Shown piece after piece: positions 1 to 11,699 of a DNA stretch of 64,000 bases; the first letter of the stretch is position 1; every line of letters begins with the position of its first letter. Origin of the DNA: Neopestalotiopsis rosae (lineage: Eukaryota > Ascomycota > Sordariomycetes > Amphisphaeriales > Sporocadaceae); assembly GCA_023078685.1 (NCBI GenBank), contig JALGAS010000009.1:1674001-1738000 (forward strand), read 5' to 3'. The notes below the pieces were generated by a model. That model was not told the origin of the DNA and did not search any database. It saw only the letters and a program-made list of their open reading frames with translations. The position numbers and the translations under genes were made by a program.

Positions 1-1292
1 CCCCATTTTGATGACCAGCAAAACCCTTACATATGCAGGCTGTGGAGACCCCATGCGGTAGTCAAGTATACAGTCTGTTTCTTGCTGTCTCCTGCTGTCT
101 TGTATTGTTCGAAAATTTGCATATCGGCTGCCATGTGAATGGAGTGCCGTAAATAACGAAAGCCAATTTTGTCTACGCCATCACAATTGAGAACATGCGA
201 TATGATAGCCGCAGCTTGGACATTCGCAATATGATTGCGTGATTGCTCGCGCTCCCAGAGACGCCTGGACTCGGCCAAAAATCGATAACGTAGCTCTTCA
301 GGGTTCCAAAAGTCAGCCGAACTTCCAGGCATTCGATACGATTGCTATAGATTTGTTAGTCCAGTCCGAGAGTCAACAATGTTATGCAAAACTTAGAACA
401 CCCACACAAGCACAAGCTAGAATTGCATTCACGAGGAGGGACGAACAGTAGGCTTTCCGGCCCCCGACCAAGTCAGCGAGGAAAGCTCCCTTCTCGAATA
501 AGGTGACATTGGGATAGTCATAATGGAGATAAGATTTCAGAAGTGCTCGTACCAGCGCATCCGAGTCTGTCACACTGGTCCACTGTGCAGCACGAACAGT
601 ATCTATGGCTGGCTCGATGAGTTCTGCGGCATGGTACGGCCACCTGTACTTCTTGTCGTGTGCTGAAATACGGGGGATTCCTGAAATCATTGCTGGTATG
701 TATCCTCCCTCTTCATCATAAAACGTCGCATGGTTGAGAAACGATCGAGCGTAGGAGTTCTCAAGACAAGGTGGCAACTGCAATGGTGGAAGCACGGGAA
801 AGCTATATCTTGTGCGACTTGTAACCGGGAGATGGACTTCAAGCAGAAGGTCACCATGTTTGACAAATTTGACTAGGGACTCGACGGTGTCGCCTTTCCG
901 CAACCGCTGGAGAATGGTAGCGGTATCATGTTGTTCTCTTGTGCGTAGAATATGGATCAGTTCGGCTTGCAAGTCTGTCGCCTGCTGCAATTCTTTGTGT
1001 TTCCGTTTGAGGGCATTTTGTGCCACGATAGAGTCGCTGGCGTATACGCAGGTGGCTTTAGAGCGATTGCACCGGGCGCACGACGGACGTGCTCCGTCGC
1101 ACTAAATAAATAAGGATTCAGTAATGCTCTTGGGAATTTTGTACTAAGCATTCCACCAGACAGTAGTCCTACCTTAGCCTTTCTCTGACGACATTCGTTA
1201 CAAGCAGTTAAGGTCTTTGGCACTGGCGGGACGGAGCTAGCAAGTGTTGTAGTGACCACTAATGGTCCAGGCCGGGGGAGCAGGGGCTTCAT
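1..1292 (-). CDS. Zn(II)2Cys6 fungal transcription factor, 5' part (runs off left edge)
   Basis: Gene on the minus strand; its 3' end lies outside the window. Exon 1 is about 1292-1173 (start chosen at MKPLLPRPG; an in-frame ATG at 1400 is an alternative). A 71-bp intron (1172-1102) splits the Zn2Cys6 motif: TACNECRQRKAK joins CDGARPSCARCNRSKATC, giving all six cysteines with normal spacing. Exon 2 (1101-406) has a basic/coiled linker and then the middle homology region with YCSSLLVNAILACAC. A second intron (405-345) leads to exon 3 (344-31), which reads QSYRMPGSSADFWNP and ends at a GTAAGG donor at 30-25. Family knowledge: a nuclear DNA-binding regulator of metabolic genes. The target is unknown. 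No stop or frameshift is seen in the visible part. Confidence 0.85.
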
Positions 1293-2364
1293 GCTCTCAT
1301 CTAGCCAAGTAAAGTAAAGTAAGAATGATTGTCGTTTAGACATCAGATTGGACTCAACGAGCGCCCCTCGAAGATTAGCGACCACAAATTCGCGGTCCAA
1401 GCGAATTCACCAGTTCAAAGGACAGAGGCAAGCGGGGCGAGCGGGGTTGCAACCAGCTCCGCTAATCGCAAAGCTCAATGTAATCCTGCAGGCGTACATA
1501 TTCTATAATCTCTGATCACTTGCATAGCGGAATATAACTAAATTTCTGTAGCATGTACCGTGTGGTTACATTATTGATATCAGATAGCTATGTATGGAAC
1601 GGTTTATTTCTTTTTGGTTGCCCAGCATGTCCACCAAGCAAGAATGGCAGTGACTACGCCAGCCCTCAATCTAGTGGAGGGGCCCCGAAAATGAGTGGCG
1701 CAAGCACTATGACTCTCAGGCGTCAAGCGGAAACGGGATGGTGCACTCTAGCACCTAAGGAGGTAATAAAAGAAGGGTCGGTGTCGTCGACCCCAACTCG
1801 CACTTTCATCTCGTAACCCACATCTGTCCCGTTGAACACGGGCCGCTTTGGACACTTTCTTGCGTGAATCATTTACGCGCAGTAGGATATCTAATGATTC
1901 AATCGCCCAATCACTGTCTCGTCCACTGCATTGCACTTCTCGCGGTTATTCTAGTAATCGCCGTACCCTACAACCACGCTACAGCAAAGATACGGGAGTT
2001 GCGACTGTCGAATCTGATTCTGGGTTTGGGGGTCAAGGAGTACTACCAAGGTACGCTGCGACGTGCTGCGGGAACTGCTTGCATACAGTAATAACTGGAT
2101 GGACGTGCCAGCAACTCGTTCTTCTGAACCTTCTCTTCACTCATTCACGATACTCAAAAACCCGGTGACGCCCAGTTGCGTGTACAGAGTCAAGGCTGCT
2201 CCTCCTTTTCTCCCAAAAGCCTGGGCGGGTGGGCTAATCCCCTGGCTCCAGTACATACAGGGGTTCTTCGTCTTCTCTGCCCGCTTAGCATCCCCCACTC
2301 CGCTTCCAATATGTCCTATTAGTATTGACGAGAGTGTTCTTCGTGCCTTAGAAGGAGTATTGCA
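1293..2364. other. intergenic, no supported gene
   Basis: Several short open frames occur on the plus strand around 1553-2420, but none shows a recognisable domain, a plausible start context or consistent splicing. Possibly decayed coding DNA continuous with the broken gene that follows. Confidence 0.4.
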
Positions 2365-2970
2365 ATGCCAACGATATCATCTGCCGCATCCCTGCGCCGA
2401 GGTGCTTCGGATATGAAGAACTACTTCATTGGTCCCCTACCAGTCGAATTGCGAATTCCCTTTGACCCAATCCGAGACTTGGCCTTATTTTCGCTTCAGT
2501 GTGGTTGTCGATGCTTCGCCCAGCGTCTGGCTACGTCACTCTTATCTGGACATTCCCCTCGGCATGATACAAAACCTTACCTTTCTTTCGGGTCCTTAAC
2601 TTCCGCGTTGTTATGCGCTTGATGTATCGCTACCAAGCAAGGTGGGCAATTCATCGACCCTCGACGCCTTATGCCAGGCGATCGATCGAAGAGCGTTGTG
2701 TCCAGATCCCAAATACCTACACATGGAGACGTTATACAAGTGCAGAGCTGGACGAATCGCGAAGGCCAACGATACTCTTTGGATTGCTAAAAACTTATCT
2801 TCCGCAGTATCATCGCTAACCTTAGCAGTTTCTCGAGCAAGCTCTTTCCCGACAAACTTCTTGTCGACAATGCTGGGCGAACTCTTCCCTCCACCTACAT
2901 GCGAGACTCCCACGTCAACCCCATTCGCGCCGCCACTATTCCCTGGACACCCGCGAAATATTAGAAATCG
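2365..2970 (+). pseudogene. unidentified broken coding region
   Basis: One plus-strand frame reads like protein over about 600 bp but is broken by stops at 2620-2622 and again near 2790. Coherent stretches include PTHGDVIQVQSWTNREGQ and LFPDKLLVDNAGRTLPSTY, ending with IPWTPAKY and a stop near 2970. An overlapping frame also stays open at 2642-3094. I cannot name the family. It directly abuts the 3' break of the convergent PNP-NACHT remnant, so the two were probably joined by a rearrangement. A real gene with introns that I cannot resolve is an alternative. Confidence 0.3.
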
Positions 2971-3022
2971 ACTTGCGCGTGTACACACTCAATCTAAAGC
3001 TCGCATTTGCAGGATTTTTCGT

Positions 3023-4446
3023 TCAGGCTTTAGCGTCGACGTCTGCTTCCTTCGCCCTGGCGAATGTCGCAATCACAGTTCGAAGTGCTGTTGAGATCTC
3101 TTCAAGATCCGGTCTGGTTCGCTTCTTTGCATGTTTCTTATGGAGCTCATATAGAACTGACGGTAGTGAGGGATCGTTGTTGACCTGTTGGTTCAGCAGG
3201 CTATGGATCAATTGTTTCAGCAGGCTAGACATAAGATGCTCGAGTGTCTGCTCCGCTTGACGATTGAAATTGCAGTATACGTAAACCATCACAGTAGTGG
3301 AATCAGTAGAAAAGCGACTCTCAAGATCGTCGATAACGATAGACGAGAGAATCGTTTTGCCAGCTCCAGGTATGCCGGGACAAAATAAATTTTGTCCCGG
3401 CTCATCTACCCATCTTTGGTATATATCGCAGTCAAGAAGCCACTGCCCTGTGCCTGGCTGTCGTCTTCGAAGATAGTCGGAATGCTGCGGGCCGAAATCG
3501 ATAGGAGTGAGCCAATTCAATACTTTCAGATCTTCTTCTCTTTCAAGGATGAGTCTAGTCTGCGCAACTTGAGACTTTGTTTCAGACAGTTCACTAGTCA
3601 CTATATTTGACGTTAAAGTCCGGTCGCAGCACGCAGAACCGCTTGAAATTACTCGCCTTTAGCCAATACATCCTTCACCGTTTCCTCTTTATCGACCTCT
3701 TGTGGCTGGATGTAGCCCAAAAGCTCTTTCGCAAATGCCGCCGCAACAGCAGCAGCGTGTTCCTGCCACGCCTTGTTTTTGTGCGAGTCGGCGTAGTCAC
3801 AGATCCCTCGAATTACAATGCACGGGAAGTCGTCCATCAGTCCCGCAGCCTCCATCTCGACAAAAAGGACCTTGTCCAAATTCCTCGATAACTGATCCCT
3901 GACGGTGGCATCTTTGATCACCTGGTTGCCCGATGCGATCAGCCCATAGTGCACGCGCATGTCTCGTGGCTTCCTTTTCACTGGCTGGGTTTTATCACAG
4001 TATCGGTAGTCTTCTTCGGCATCATCTTCTGATGCATCCTCCTCTCCCTCTAAGGCATCTGAATGCTGGTTGTCCACATGACCATAGCTTGCCTTAAACA
4101 GGACGTCTTGTAGGGAATCCGATCGCAGATACCTTTCGGCCAGCCGTGGATATCGAATTTGCAGCTCCTCCAGGTACTGCGAGATCCTACTTCCCTCTAA
4201 CTCGTGGTCCGACTCCAGCGTCGTCAGCGCAGACAAAAGCAGACTTAGTGGATTGTTGAGCGCGCCCGTTCGTCGGAACGTCCCACCTTGCTCGGACTTA
4301 CCCATGTCCCATTGCACGACACCGGGAAATTGACCGGTGGGCACACTGACAACGATATCTCCGAGCCGTACTTTGTGCGGGACACCACCACCGATGTCGA
4401 CTATCAGCCCGAATCGGACGGCCGGAAAGGCGCCAACCATAGGCAA
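3023..4446 (-). pseudogene. PNP-NACHT NLR, truncated at both ends
   Basis: Minus strand. The first segment (4446-3653) is a nucleoside phosphorylase-like (PNP_UDP) domain as in fungal NLRs: FGLIVDIGGGVP, LGDIVVSVPTGQFPGVVQWD, LFVEMEAAGLMDDFPCIVIRGICDYADSHKN. A 59-bp intron (3652-3594, GTAATT to CTAG) joins it in frame to the NACHT start: VLNWLTPIDFGPQHSDYLRRR, then P-loop FCPGIPGAGKTILSSIVIDD. The protein stops after about 190 residues of the second segment, just before the expected Walker B, so most of the NACHT and any ankyrin/TPR region is missing. The PNP N-terminus is also missing: at about 4446-4463 the coding sequence changes into repeat family A. Intact members act in non-self recognition and cell death; this copy cannot encode a complete sensor. 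Confidence 0.8.
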
Positions 4447-4462
4447 ACTGTCAAAACGATGG

Positions 4463-5345
4463 TAGATCTTCCAACCGCCTCCGTTGCTTGCATCTTTTCT
4501 ATACTGTATCTACTACATAGCCTTTGAAGACTACCAGAACTACCTTTTTGTGCACGATTCATACTTGGAGGCATCTTGGCTGCGTGCCGATCCTTGCTTG
4601 CTCAGTACACAATGCCGATTCTGGATCTGCCATCTAGGTCGGTTGGCTCCTGTTTCGAAGCAAGCTGAACACCAACAGTTTGTTTCGAGAAGATTCCTGT
4701 GCCATTTCTGAGTGCTGAGATCGGACCTAAAAAGTGGAGCTTATCACCGTTCCCCGGCCGGATGCCTCTACGCCGACACCCAGGCGCCGATAGTCACCTA
4801 AATGCAGTTTGGCCCAGCTCCGGAATACGAGCTTGACTACTGATTCATCTAAAAGCTGCCCTGTGGACCTATGCAAACTTGTTGTCACGTTCGCCATGTT
4901 GCAAATAAATAGCGAGTGATACGCCAACTACAACCATCGGCATTTCTTTCCTCTTTAATACCTGCTCGTAACTTTATCATTAGCTGTGCACAGTATCGAA
5001 TCATCATATCTCTCTCGGTTGGCTTGGGAACATGGCAATAACGTCATCTCAACGACCTCGACTCGGTCCCAATGCTCATGCTCGAAGGTTCCAACGGCTT
5101 CGTAATGTACGTGCTGCACTCCTTGGGCAGGACTCGCGACTTAACACGAATGCCTCTGCGAGGATACCAGTCAATACATCGACTTCCATGCCCGCCAGCA
5201 TGCAACTCAATCCGCAGAATATGATAGAGCCACAGCAAGAAAACACCAACGACCGAGATGAGCAAGGAACAGATTTACCAGTGACGGAAATGTCTCATGC
5301 GTATGTCGGTAATCTCTCATACAAACCCACTCGAGGTCGGTGCTG
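4463..5345 (+). repeat. dispersed repeat family A, copy 1
   Basis: This segment closely matches 14775-15800 (same orientation) and, inverted, 7165-7850 and 29175-29905. The shared region holds a conserved non-coding upstream part and a short coding start at 5032 (MAITSSQRPRLGPNAHARRF), continuing to MSHAYV before a GTATGT-like donor. The left end coincides with the break in the PNP-NACHT gene. It is either a mobile element or a duplicated gene family with its promoter; no transposase or clear terminal inverted repeats were seen. Confidence 0.7.
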
Positions 5346-5346
5346 A

Positions 5347-5420
5347 AACCTCAAAGTTTAAATCTGACGGCAACTCATCGATGGCTGAGCAAACTTTTGG
5401 CCATACCGCCTACAATTGAG
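5347..5420 (-). pseudogene. relic of a third nuclease-like (DUF7924-type) gene
   Basis: The minus strand reads KVCSAIDELPSDLNFEV, almost the same as KVCSAIDDLPSELNFEV near the C-terminus of the two IR1 genes. At DNA level 5347-5400 aligns well with 18645-18695. The reading frame breaks upstream. It is a short fragment of a diverged third paralogue, placed directly after repeat A copy 1. Confidence 0.6.
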
Positions 5421-6278
5421 GGAATGTCGAGCTTGACCACACCTTCTCAGACGTGCTCCTTTATCCGCAGTAGGTAGAAGAATCTGTTCATGATATTCGA
5501 TACTGTATGCCTCCATGAGATTCCGCAGATGGCCTCGCACAGAGTCACTGCACTGTGCCGCTCAAAACATACGTCATATCTAATCACTGCAAGCCAATAC
5601 GTCTGAGTGATAGCTTGCACCAATAGTGATTTTGGACAAGGGTGATACCGTTTCGGAAAGGCACACCCGAACCCTGTTAAGGGGATTGACTTTTACTTAC
5701 ACGGTTTATAGTGGCTCAGAAGGCATAACGCGCGGCGGCTGGAAGATGTCTCACGATACTGTGATTAATTGGACAATATTCTAGTGGTGGCGGATACGAA
5801 AATTGACCTGTAACCAAGAGGTAACGTGTCTATCGATCATTTGGTCCATATATTGACGATGATGTATTGCCGTGAAACGCGGTTGCCATCCTTAGAAGCC
5901 AAAGTCAGATGGCAGTCCGTCAAGTTCCTGCAACTGAATCAGAAGAGAAGCAAAAAGGAAACAAAGAAAGAAAGAGAGATACATATGTGAGGGAGGTTGA
6001 GGGGCATACATGTGCAGCTTGAAAATGGGAGATGACGATCACTTTTGTAATAAGCACCGATGAACGTATGAGGAATCGAAACTTCTTTACTATATTAACT
6101 AACTTAACTATATCTTCTATAAAATTCTTAAGAGTTACTCTTCACAGAAAGCCTACATACAACAATTATACAACAGAGCCCGTACTTTGTCCTGAATAAG
6201 TTTAACACTCTACAGTATGACCATATCATCATATCACCTTCCAGACATACGTTTTGACAACGATTGACAGAAGAGAGA
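5421..6278. other. intergenic, no supported gene
   Basis: No coding frame with recognisable content. A purine-rich tract lies near 5940-5990 and an AT-rich stretch near 6090-6130, just upstream of the 3CxxC gene, which may hold its promoter. Confidence 0.4.
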
Positions 6279-6764
6279 ATGAAGTTAACCATACCTAAAA
6301 TCACGGCGAAGACTTCTTTCACCTACCCGTATCTCCATGGGAAAGTCATCCAAGCTGTATCTGGCCAGATTGGCAGTACACCATGGTTCAATAATGGCCG
6401 TACTAAGCAAGCGACGACTCATGAGTACTCGACCAACGTGATTGGCCGATTCATTTGCAACAATGGCTGTCCTCGAAGCATTTGGACGAGCAAGAAGGTC
6501 GCGATCGTGATCCGGGGATATACTGGAAATGGGTACAGTGCAGTTGTTTTCAACCAGCGCTGCAAGTCCTGTGAACAGCTTGGCAGGTTCACTCTCGACC
6601 AGCAATCATACATTGAACGCGTTGCTTATCGACTGAAAAAGTGGGCAGGTGTGGAAGTAGAGCAGCCTTACTACGAGGGAACAGAAGGCCCACCACATAT
6701 TCAAGAACTTTGTGAGGGTTGCAAGCGAGGTTATTGCCAGAAAATGAGTGGGCCCGTACTTTGA
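6279..6764 (+). CDS. 3CxxC-type zinc-finger protein
   Basis: Uninterrupted 161-residue frame from ATG at 6279. Residues ~12-150 fit the fungal zf-3CxxC domain: an aromatic PYLHGKV start, then GRFICNNGCPRSIWTSKKVAI, then RCKSCEQLGRF, then HIQELCEGCKRGYC at the end. Three Cys-x2/3-Cys pairs suited to zinc binding are visible. The domain is typical of small fungal orphan proteins and also occurs in vertebrate receptor-transporting proteins; its role in fungi is unknown. The N-terminus is shorter than usual, so an upstream exon could be missing, but no clear acceptor was seen. It stands alone between two copies of repeat A. Confidence 0.75.
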   Translation: MKLTIPKITAKTSFTYPYLHGKVIQAVSGQIGSTPWFNNGRTKQATTHEYSTNVIGRFICNNGCPRSIWTSKKVAIVIRGYTGNGYSAVVFNQRCKSCEQLGRFTLDQQSYIERVAYRLKKWAGVEVEQPYYEGTEGPPHIQELCEGCKRGYCQKMSGPVL

Positions 6765-7164
6765 CTACTCAACATGAGAAACTCCAGTTTTGTGCTTATA
6801 TGCAAACATTTCAACATTCAATATGCACTTTCTCCTAATGCTTCGCATCAGCAAGTCTACCACCTATGCTGTCAACGGTAAGTCGCTGGAGCGGCTGGCC
6901 AAAGAAATAGTCCGCAGAGCGACTTCTCCGAACAGTCCACCTTATTCACCCCGATGTCGAGCCTGCCTTTGTCTTAGGCTAGTTCTATGCTTGCACTCTT
7001 GTTAGCCATGGTAGCTCTCGTTTTGGATTGGGTCGATTATTGTAAGGTAAACGAGGGTGGCGAAAAATCTTCATGGTCCAAGTCGCTACTTGTCTCTTCT
7101 TTGTGCTTGCTTCTCGGCTTGCTTACAGCAAGATGAGTCCGGATACTGTGCACACCTTTCCGTA
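6765..7164. other. intergenic, no supported gene
   Basis: Only short unconvincing frames. Nothing recognisable before repeat A copy 2 begins. Confidence 0.4.
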
Positions 7165-7850
7165 GCTAACGATGAAGTTACGAGCAGATATTGACAAGGA
7201 AAGAAATGCCGATGGTTGTAGTTGGCTTATCACTCACTATTTATTTACAACATTGCAAAAATAACAAGAAGTCTGCATAGGTCCCACGGGGTTGCTTTCA
7301 GATGAATAAGTAGTCAAGCTCGTATTCCGGAGCTGGACCAAACTGCATTAAGGTGACTATCGGCGCCTGGGTTTCGGTGTAGAGACATCCGGCCGGGGAA
7401 CGGTGGTAAGCTCCACTTTTTAGGTCCGATCTGAGAATTCAGAAATGGCACAGGAATCTTCTCGAAACAAACTGTTGGTGCTCAACTTGCTCCAAAACAT
7501 GATCTGGCCGACCTCGATGGCAGATCAAGGATAGGCACTGTGCACTGAGCAAGGAATCAGTATTGAGCCAAATATACGTTTCTATATCCGTCTAAACGCT
7601 CCCCATATCCCGACTCAGAACTAGGCATATCCTCCAAATATGGATCGTGCACACAAAGGTAATTCTGTCATCTTTTCCAACTTCGTAGATGTAGAAAGGA
7701 CGTACTGTAAACAACGAGGGCGGGTGGCAGATCCAACATCACCTTGACGGTTTGCTAGACCAAATGGATGGCCATACTAGGCTGTCGACTAGGCTGTAAG
7801 ATGCAGAAACAGACTGCAGGGAACTTCTGTGTGTTTGCTGCCTGGTACAG
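7165..7850 (-). repeat. dispersed repeat family A, copy 2 (inverted)
   Basis: Read on the minus strand, this matches 14775-15440 over its length, including the stretch around GCAGCAAACACACAGAAG and the block ending near TTGACAAGGAAAGAAATGCC. It carries only the upstream non-coding part of the family; the coding start found in copies 1, 3 and 4 is absent. Two internal short deletions or insertions separate it from copy 1. Confidence 0.7.
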
Positions 7851-8058
7851 TCGCTAGCGAAAGCAGTGTCCTCTCCTTCTACTCTTTCAACCATTGCGCA
7901 CGGACCTCATGACAGGGATGGTAGCTGACTCTATGTACACTGTCATCAACACAAGTATAGATCCGGTTTTGGATCACTCGCTTATATGCATATTGATCTG
8001 TAAAAGGAGCTACCTCCACTACTGGACTAAGACAGGCTGCTACGCAAATAGAATAACC

Positions 8059-10975
8059 TCATATTGCCTCTCTGGCATCTGCTAGCAGATTTACGGAAAC
8101 ATGTAAACTGTAATCATCATGTGCAAGTATTTCCGATTTGATAGCCACAACATGCTCAAGGAGGACGACTGCTTCCTGAATTTCACCATCAGCCAGGTAT
8201 GCCCTTGCGAGCGCGTGTTGTGACGTCAGTCGAAAATGATCTCTCTCGTCCAGCGTCTGCTCTCGAACCGCCACCACACGCTCCAACATCACGATCGCCT
8301 CCTTGATCCGCCTGTCGTCCAGGTATGCGCTTGCGAGCCAGTGTTCTGATGTCAACCGAGCCGGATCCATATCAGACATCTGATCCCTCCTCCAGCTAGC
8401 TGTCTCTTCCAAAGCCGACACTGCTTCTTTGAATCGTCTGTCTTGATACAAGCATTGGCCAACTCGGTAAAACAAGTCGTACCTCTCCTGTACACGGTGC
8501 TCCTTACTCTCGCGTAGCGCCCGTACGGCGTGTGGCAGATACGCTCTCCAGCGATCCTGATTGACCTTATCGCTCGACGGAAACACTGCGTTCAGCTGAT
8601 GGATAGCACCCAGTGTCGCTTCTGTCGTGCGATCATATCGCTGGTTCCAAAACCCTGCTGCCACATGGACCAGCCGATGCATATCGAATACCTCTCCATC
8701 TTCTCTGGCGACCAGAAACGCGTACCCACAAAGCGTGCCGATCGCATGTTCTTTCTCTTCTGCCGTCTCCATTTGAGGTAAGAGCGAGACGGGAATGCTC
8801 TTCGGCTCGATGCATGATATGAACGAAAGCAGGTTTATGGCTGCACGATCCGAAAGAAAGATCTGATCAAACGAAACCAACCAGGTCGTTGCTACCGCTC
8901 GCTGCGATGCCTGGAAAAGAGACCCATCTCGGAACTCGCGGCTCAGCAGGCTGACCATGTCTTGCTCCGTGCCATGCAACAGCCCGAGGTAAGAACTGAT
9001 GGACGCCTGTCGATTTCGATTGAGATAAGCGGCAGCTTGGGCGATGGCTAGCGGCAGGTACGCAAGTTCTTCCAGAAGCTTTGCAACAGATTTCTCATCC
9101 TGAAGTAGCTGTTGGCGACCGAGCGACATCTTCAAGAGCTCGACGGCCTCCTTGGGGCTCATCTTCTCCACGTTCACTACGTCAGGGCCAGCTATATCGA
9201 CGGCCACGTCCGGCGACCGGGTGGTGAAGACGAGTATACAGTTCTCGCTCTCTGGTAGGTACCGGTGTATGCCACCTTCAGATAATGCATCAGGGTTGCT
9301 GTCAGAGCTGGACTGTCCGTAAAGAAAACCTTTGTCGTCAACATTATCGACAACGAGAAACCACTTGCCATTGTCTTCTGACTCCAGATGTCGTCGAACC
9401 AGCTCTCGAGAATCTTCGTCCTTGTCATTCGCTTTGACCCCTAGACGACTGGCAATCTCTACATAGGCCTGGTTAAAACCCGTGCTACTATATGCTGGAA
9501 CCCATAGAACAGAGTAGTCTGGCTGATTTCCCTTCACCCAATACGCAAACTGCAGCGCCACCGACGTCTTGCCGACACCTCCTAGCCCTAGCACTGCGAG
9601 CTTCTGACAATCCGACTGCTCGAAAAGTTTTTCCTGGAGGCGTTGAAGCACTTCGCTCCGTCCGGTAAACTTGCGGTTCTGGGGAAGGGAAATATAGCAG
9701 TGCCGTTGATGCGTTTCTATTCTTTCGTGAGATTGTGTATTGCCTTGGCGCGATCGTTAGCAAGAGACGAAGAGACACGGAAATGGACGAAAACATTTCT
9801 CATTGTCTGACTGCCTAGCATTTGTCCTTATGCCTTGTCCCCTTGCAGACCAGCGAATCGTCTTTCGAGCTCGTCGTCTCCACTTTAGCCTCCGCCGCAT
9901 CCATCTTCGTCACAGGCATCACAGACGGCATAGCAAAACACTCACTCGTCTTGAGGGCCTTCTCGAATACATCTAGAATGTTGCCTTGCACCAGTTCGAG
10001 GTTATCTTGACCGTCCTGATCTGGCCCGAACTTGCAGACGCTGCTATGGTCTGCGTTCAGCTTGACCACATTCTCCCGATCGCCTGGCAGGCCTAGCCGC
10101 GCGCTTTCCCTTGGAACGATCTTTGACAAACAATTAGTATCTCAAGACCAGGCTATTTCGAACAAAGAAACAAAGAAAACCAAGGCCACTTACATTATCT
10201 TCGGCGCCCCAGAACGACACAATGTCGTAATCGAGTAGACGGTGCCGCCAGTGCTCCTGCATGATATCCGAAAACATGCTGCCGCTCTTGAGCACTTCCA
10301 AGATGTCGTCTCCCTTCTGGAAGCCTGCTTTGGTCGCAATTTTGGCCGCCACGCCGCCAAGACTGACCAACTTCCAGTCCCCGCCATTGTGCGGCGTCGC
10401 AAAGAACACCAGGCCTCTCGTGGCGCTTTTGATGCATTCGTATTTGGAATTGTTATGTGCGTTGATCAGGGCCTGCTTGATCAGCAAGCCGCCCATGCTG
10501 TGGCCGAGAAGGATAATCGGTCGGGCTTCGGCATTACGTCTTTTTAATCGAATCGCCTCCAGCAGCGCGTTCGCTTTATCGATGAACGTGGCTCGGTCTT
10601 TGCCGTAGACCGCTGTCGCGTTGTACTCGTACAGGAAGATGCGCGTCTCCGGCAGGACGCTCGGCAGGTCGTCGCGCAGCCACAGCCGGCCTGCGTCGCC
10701 CGCCGGTGTGCGCCAGGTGTCCCACGCGTGGTCGGCATCCTTCTTGCTCCGGGGGTTGAGGCCGTGGACTGCGATGAGGCTGGACGCCAGCGAGAGAGGA
10801 GAAAGAGTTAGTGGAGAAGGAAACCTTGATGGGACAGACGGGAGATGGGCGCTCACTCCACTTTGGCTTTACCGCTAGCCGTAGCGGTGCCATCAACTGC
10901 CGGGAAGAGCTGTCGCAGGGGCTACTATCGTGTAAGTTCTGTGCTTTCCCTAATCGTGGGGAAAGTGCTCACCAT
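8059..10975 (-). CDS. alpha/beta-hydrolase / NB-ARC / TPR protein (NLR-like)
   Basis: Minus-strand multi-exon gene. The N-terminal hydrolase reads KVDLIAVHGLNPRS (a splice at ~10850 to 10773 gives this join), then the nucleophile elbow LLGHSMGGLL, then IVSFWGAEDN spliced across a 73-bp intron (10193-10121) to IVPRESARLGLPG. A further junction at about 9830-9740, not resolved, leads to YISLPQNRKFTGRSEVLQRLQ and the NB-ARC: P-loop LGLGGVGKTSV, Walker B KWFLVVDNVDD, ILVFTTRS, LAYLPLAIAQAAAYL and MHD-like FDMHRLV. The C-terminus has about three TPR-like units (RFKEAVSALEE, RIKEAIVMLER, EIQEAVVLLEH). The start is uncertain; an ATG at 10975 followed at once by a GTGAGC donor is possible. Family knowledge: fungal NLR-like receptors with an N-terminal lipase/esterase effector, linked to heterokaryon or non-self responses. 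Confidence 0.75.
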
Positions 10976-11699
10976 GATTTCTCACGAAAGCCAGGTATAT
11001 TACTATAGGAAATGGTGCAATATTGATCATGTCTACTCAAGACCGATAGAATTGTAGTTAACCTGAAGTTATCATTGCCGTCGCCGAGCCTCGCGGCTGA
11101 TACAAGAATGTGCCTACCCCGCACGCCCTCGATCCAATGATAGCGGGGTGTTTAGCTGAGATTCTCAAGCTGACAGACTCAAGTAATTTATCCCTATCTC
11201 AGAACAACGGCTGATTTCTTTTCTCATACTAACTTAGCATAATAATACTGGGATAGCAAAATGCTAAGGGATAGCTTCCTAGTGCTTGTGTGGGTAGAGC
11301 AGTCCCCCTTGTGAAGCGACCTGGACGTCATATCGAGCGCTGATTGCAAGGGCGAGTGAGTCATTGGAGTCAAGGGTCACTGGGTGGGTTGAATCATGTA
11401 AGGTTAGACAAGAAGCTCCCACCTACCTGTCTTACGAACCAAGCTTTTAGCTTCGCATTAGCGCTTGAGCTACAATCTGCCGAGCCAGGCACCATTTACT
11501 CAGCTGGGCCACAATGATGCGAGATGCATCGAACACCTCCAGAGCTGCCGGCAGCGGCCACAACAATTTTTACTCTTTAGTCTTTAGCAAGAGGACCTCT
11601 TGAATCTTAGTTCTTAATGCTCATGATTGTTGTTGTGCAAGTACATAGATGACAACATTTTTTTGCAGCTGTAAGGTACTGCCTTGCAGTGATCCTGCT
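10976..11699. other. intergenic, no supported gene
   Basis: No coding frame or RNA gene recognised. Several T-rich and A-rich tracts occur near 11170-11270 and 11560-11670. Confidence 0.4.
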
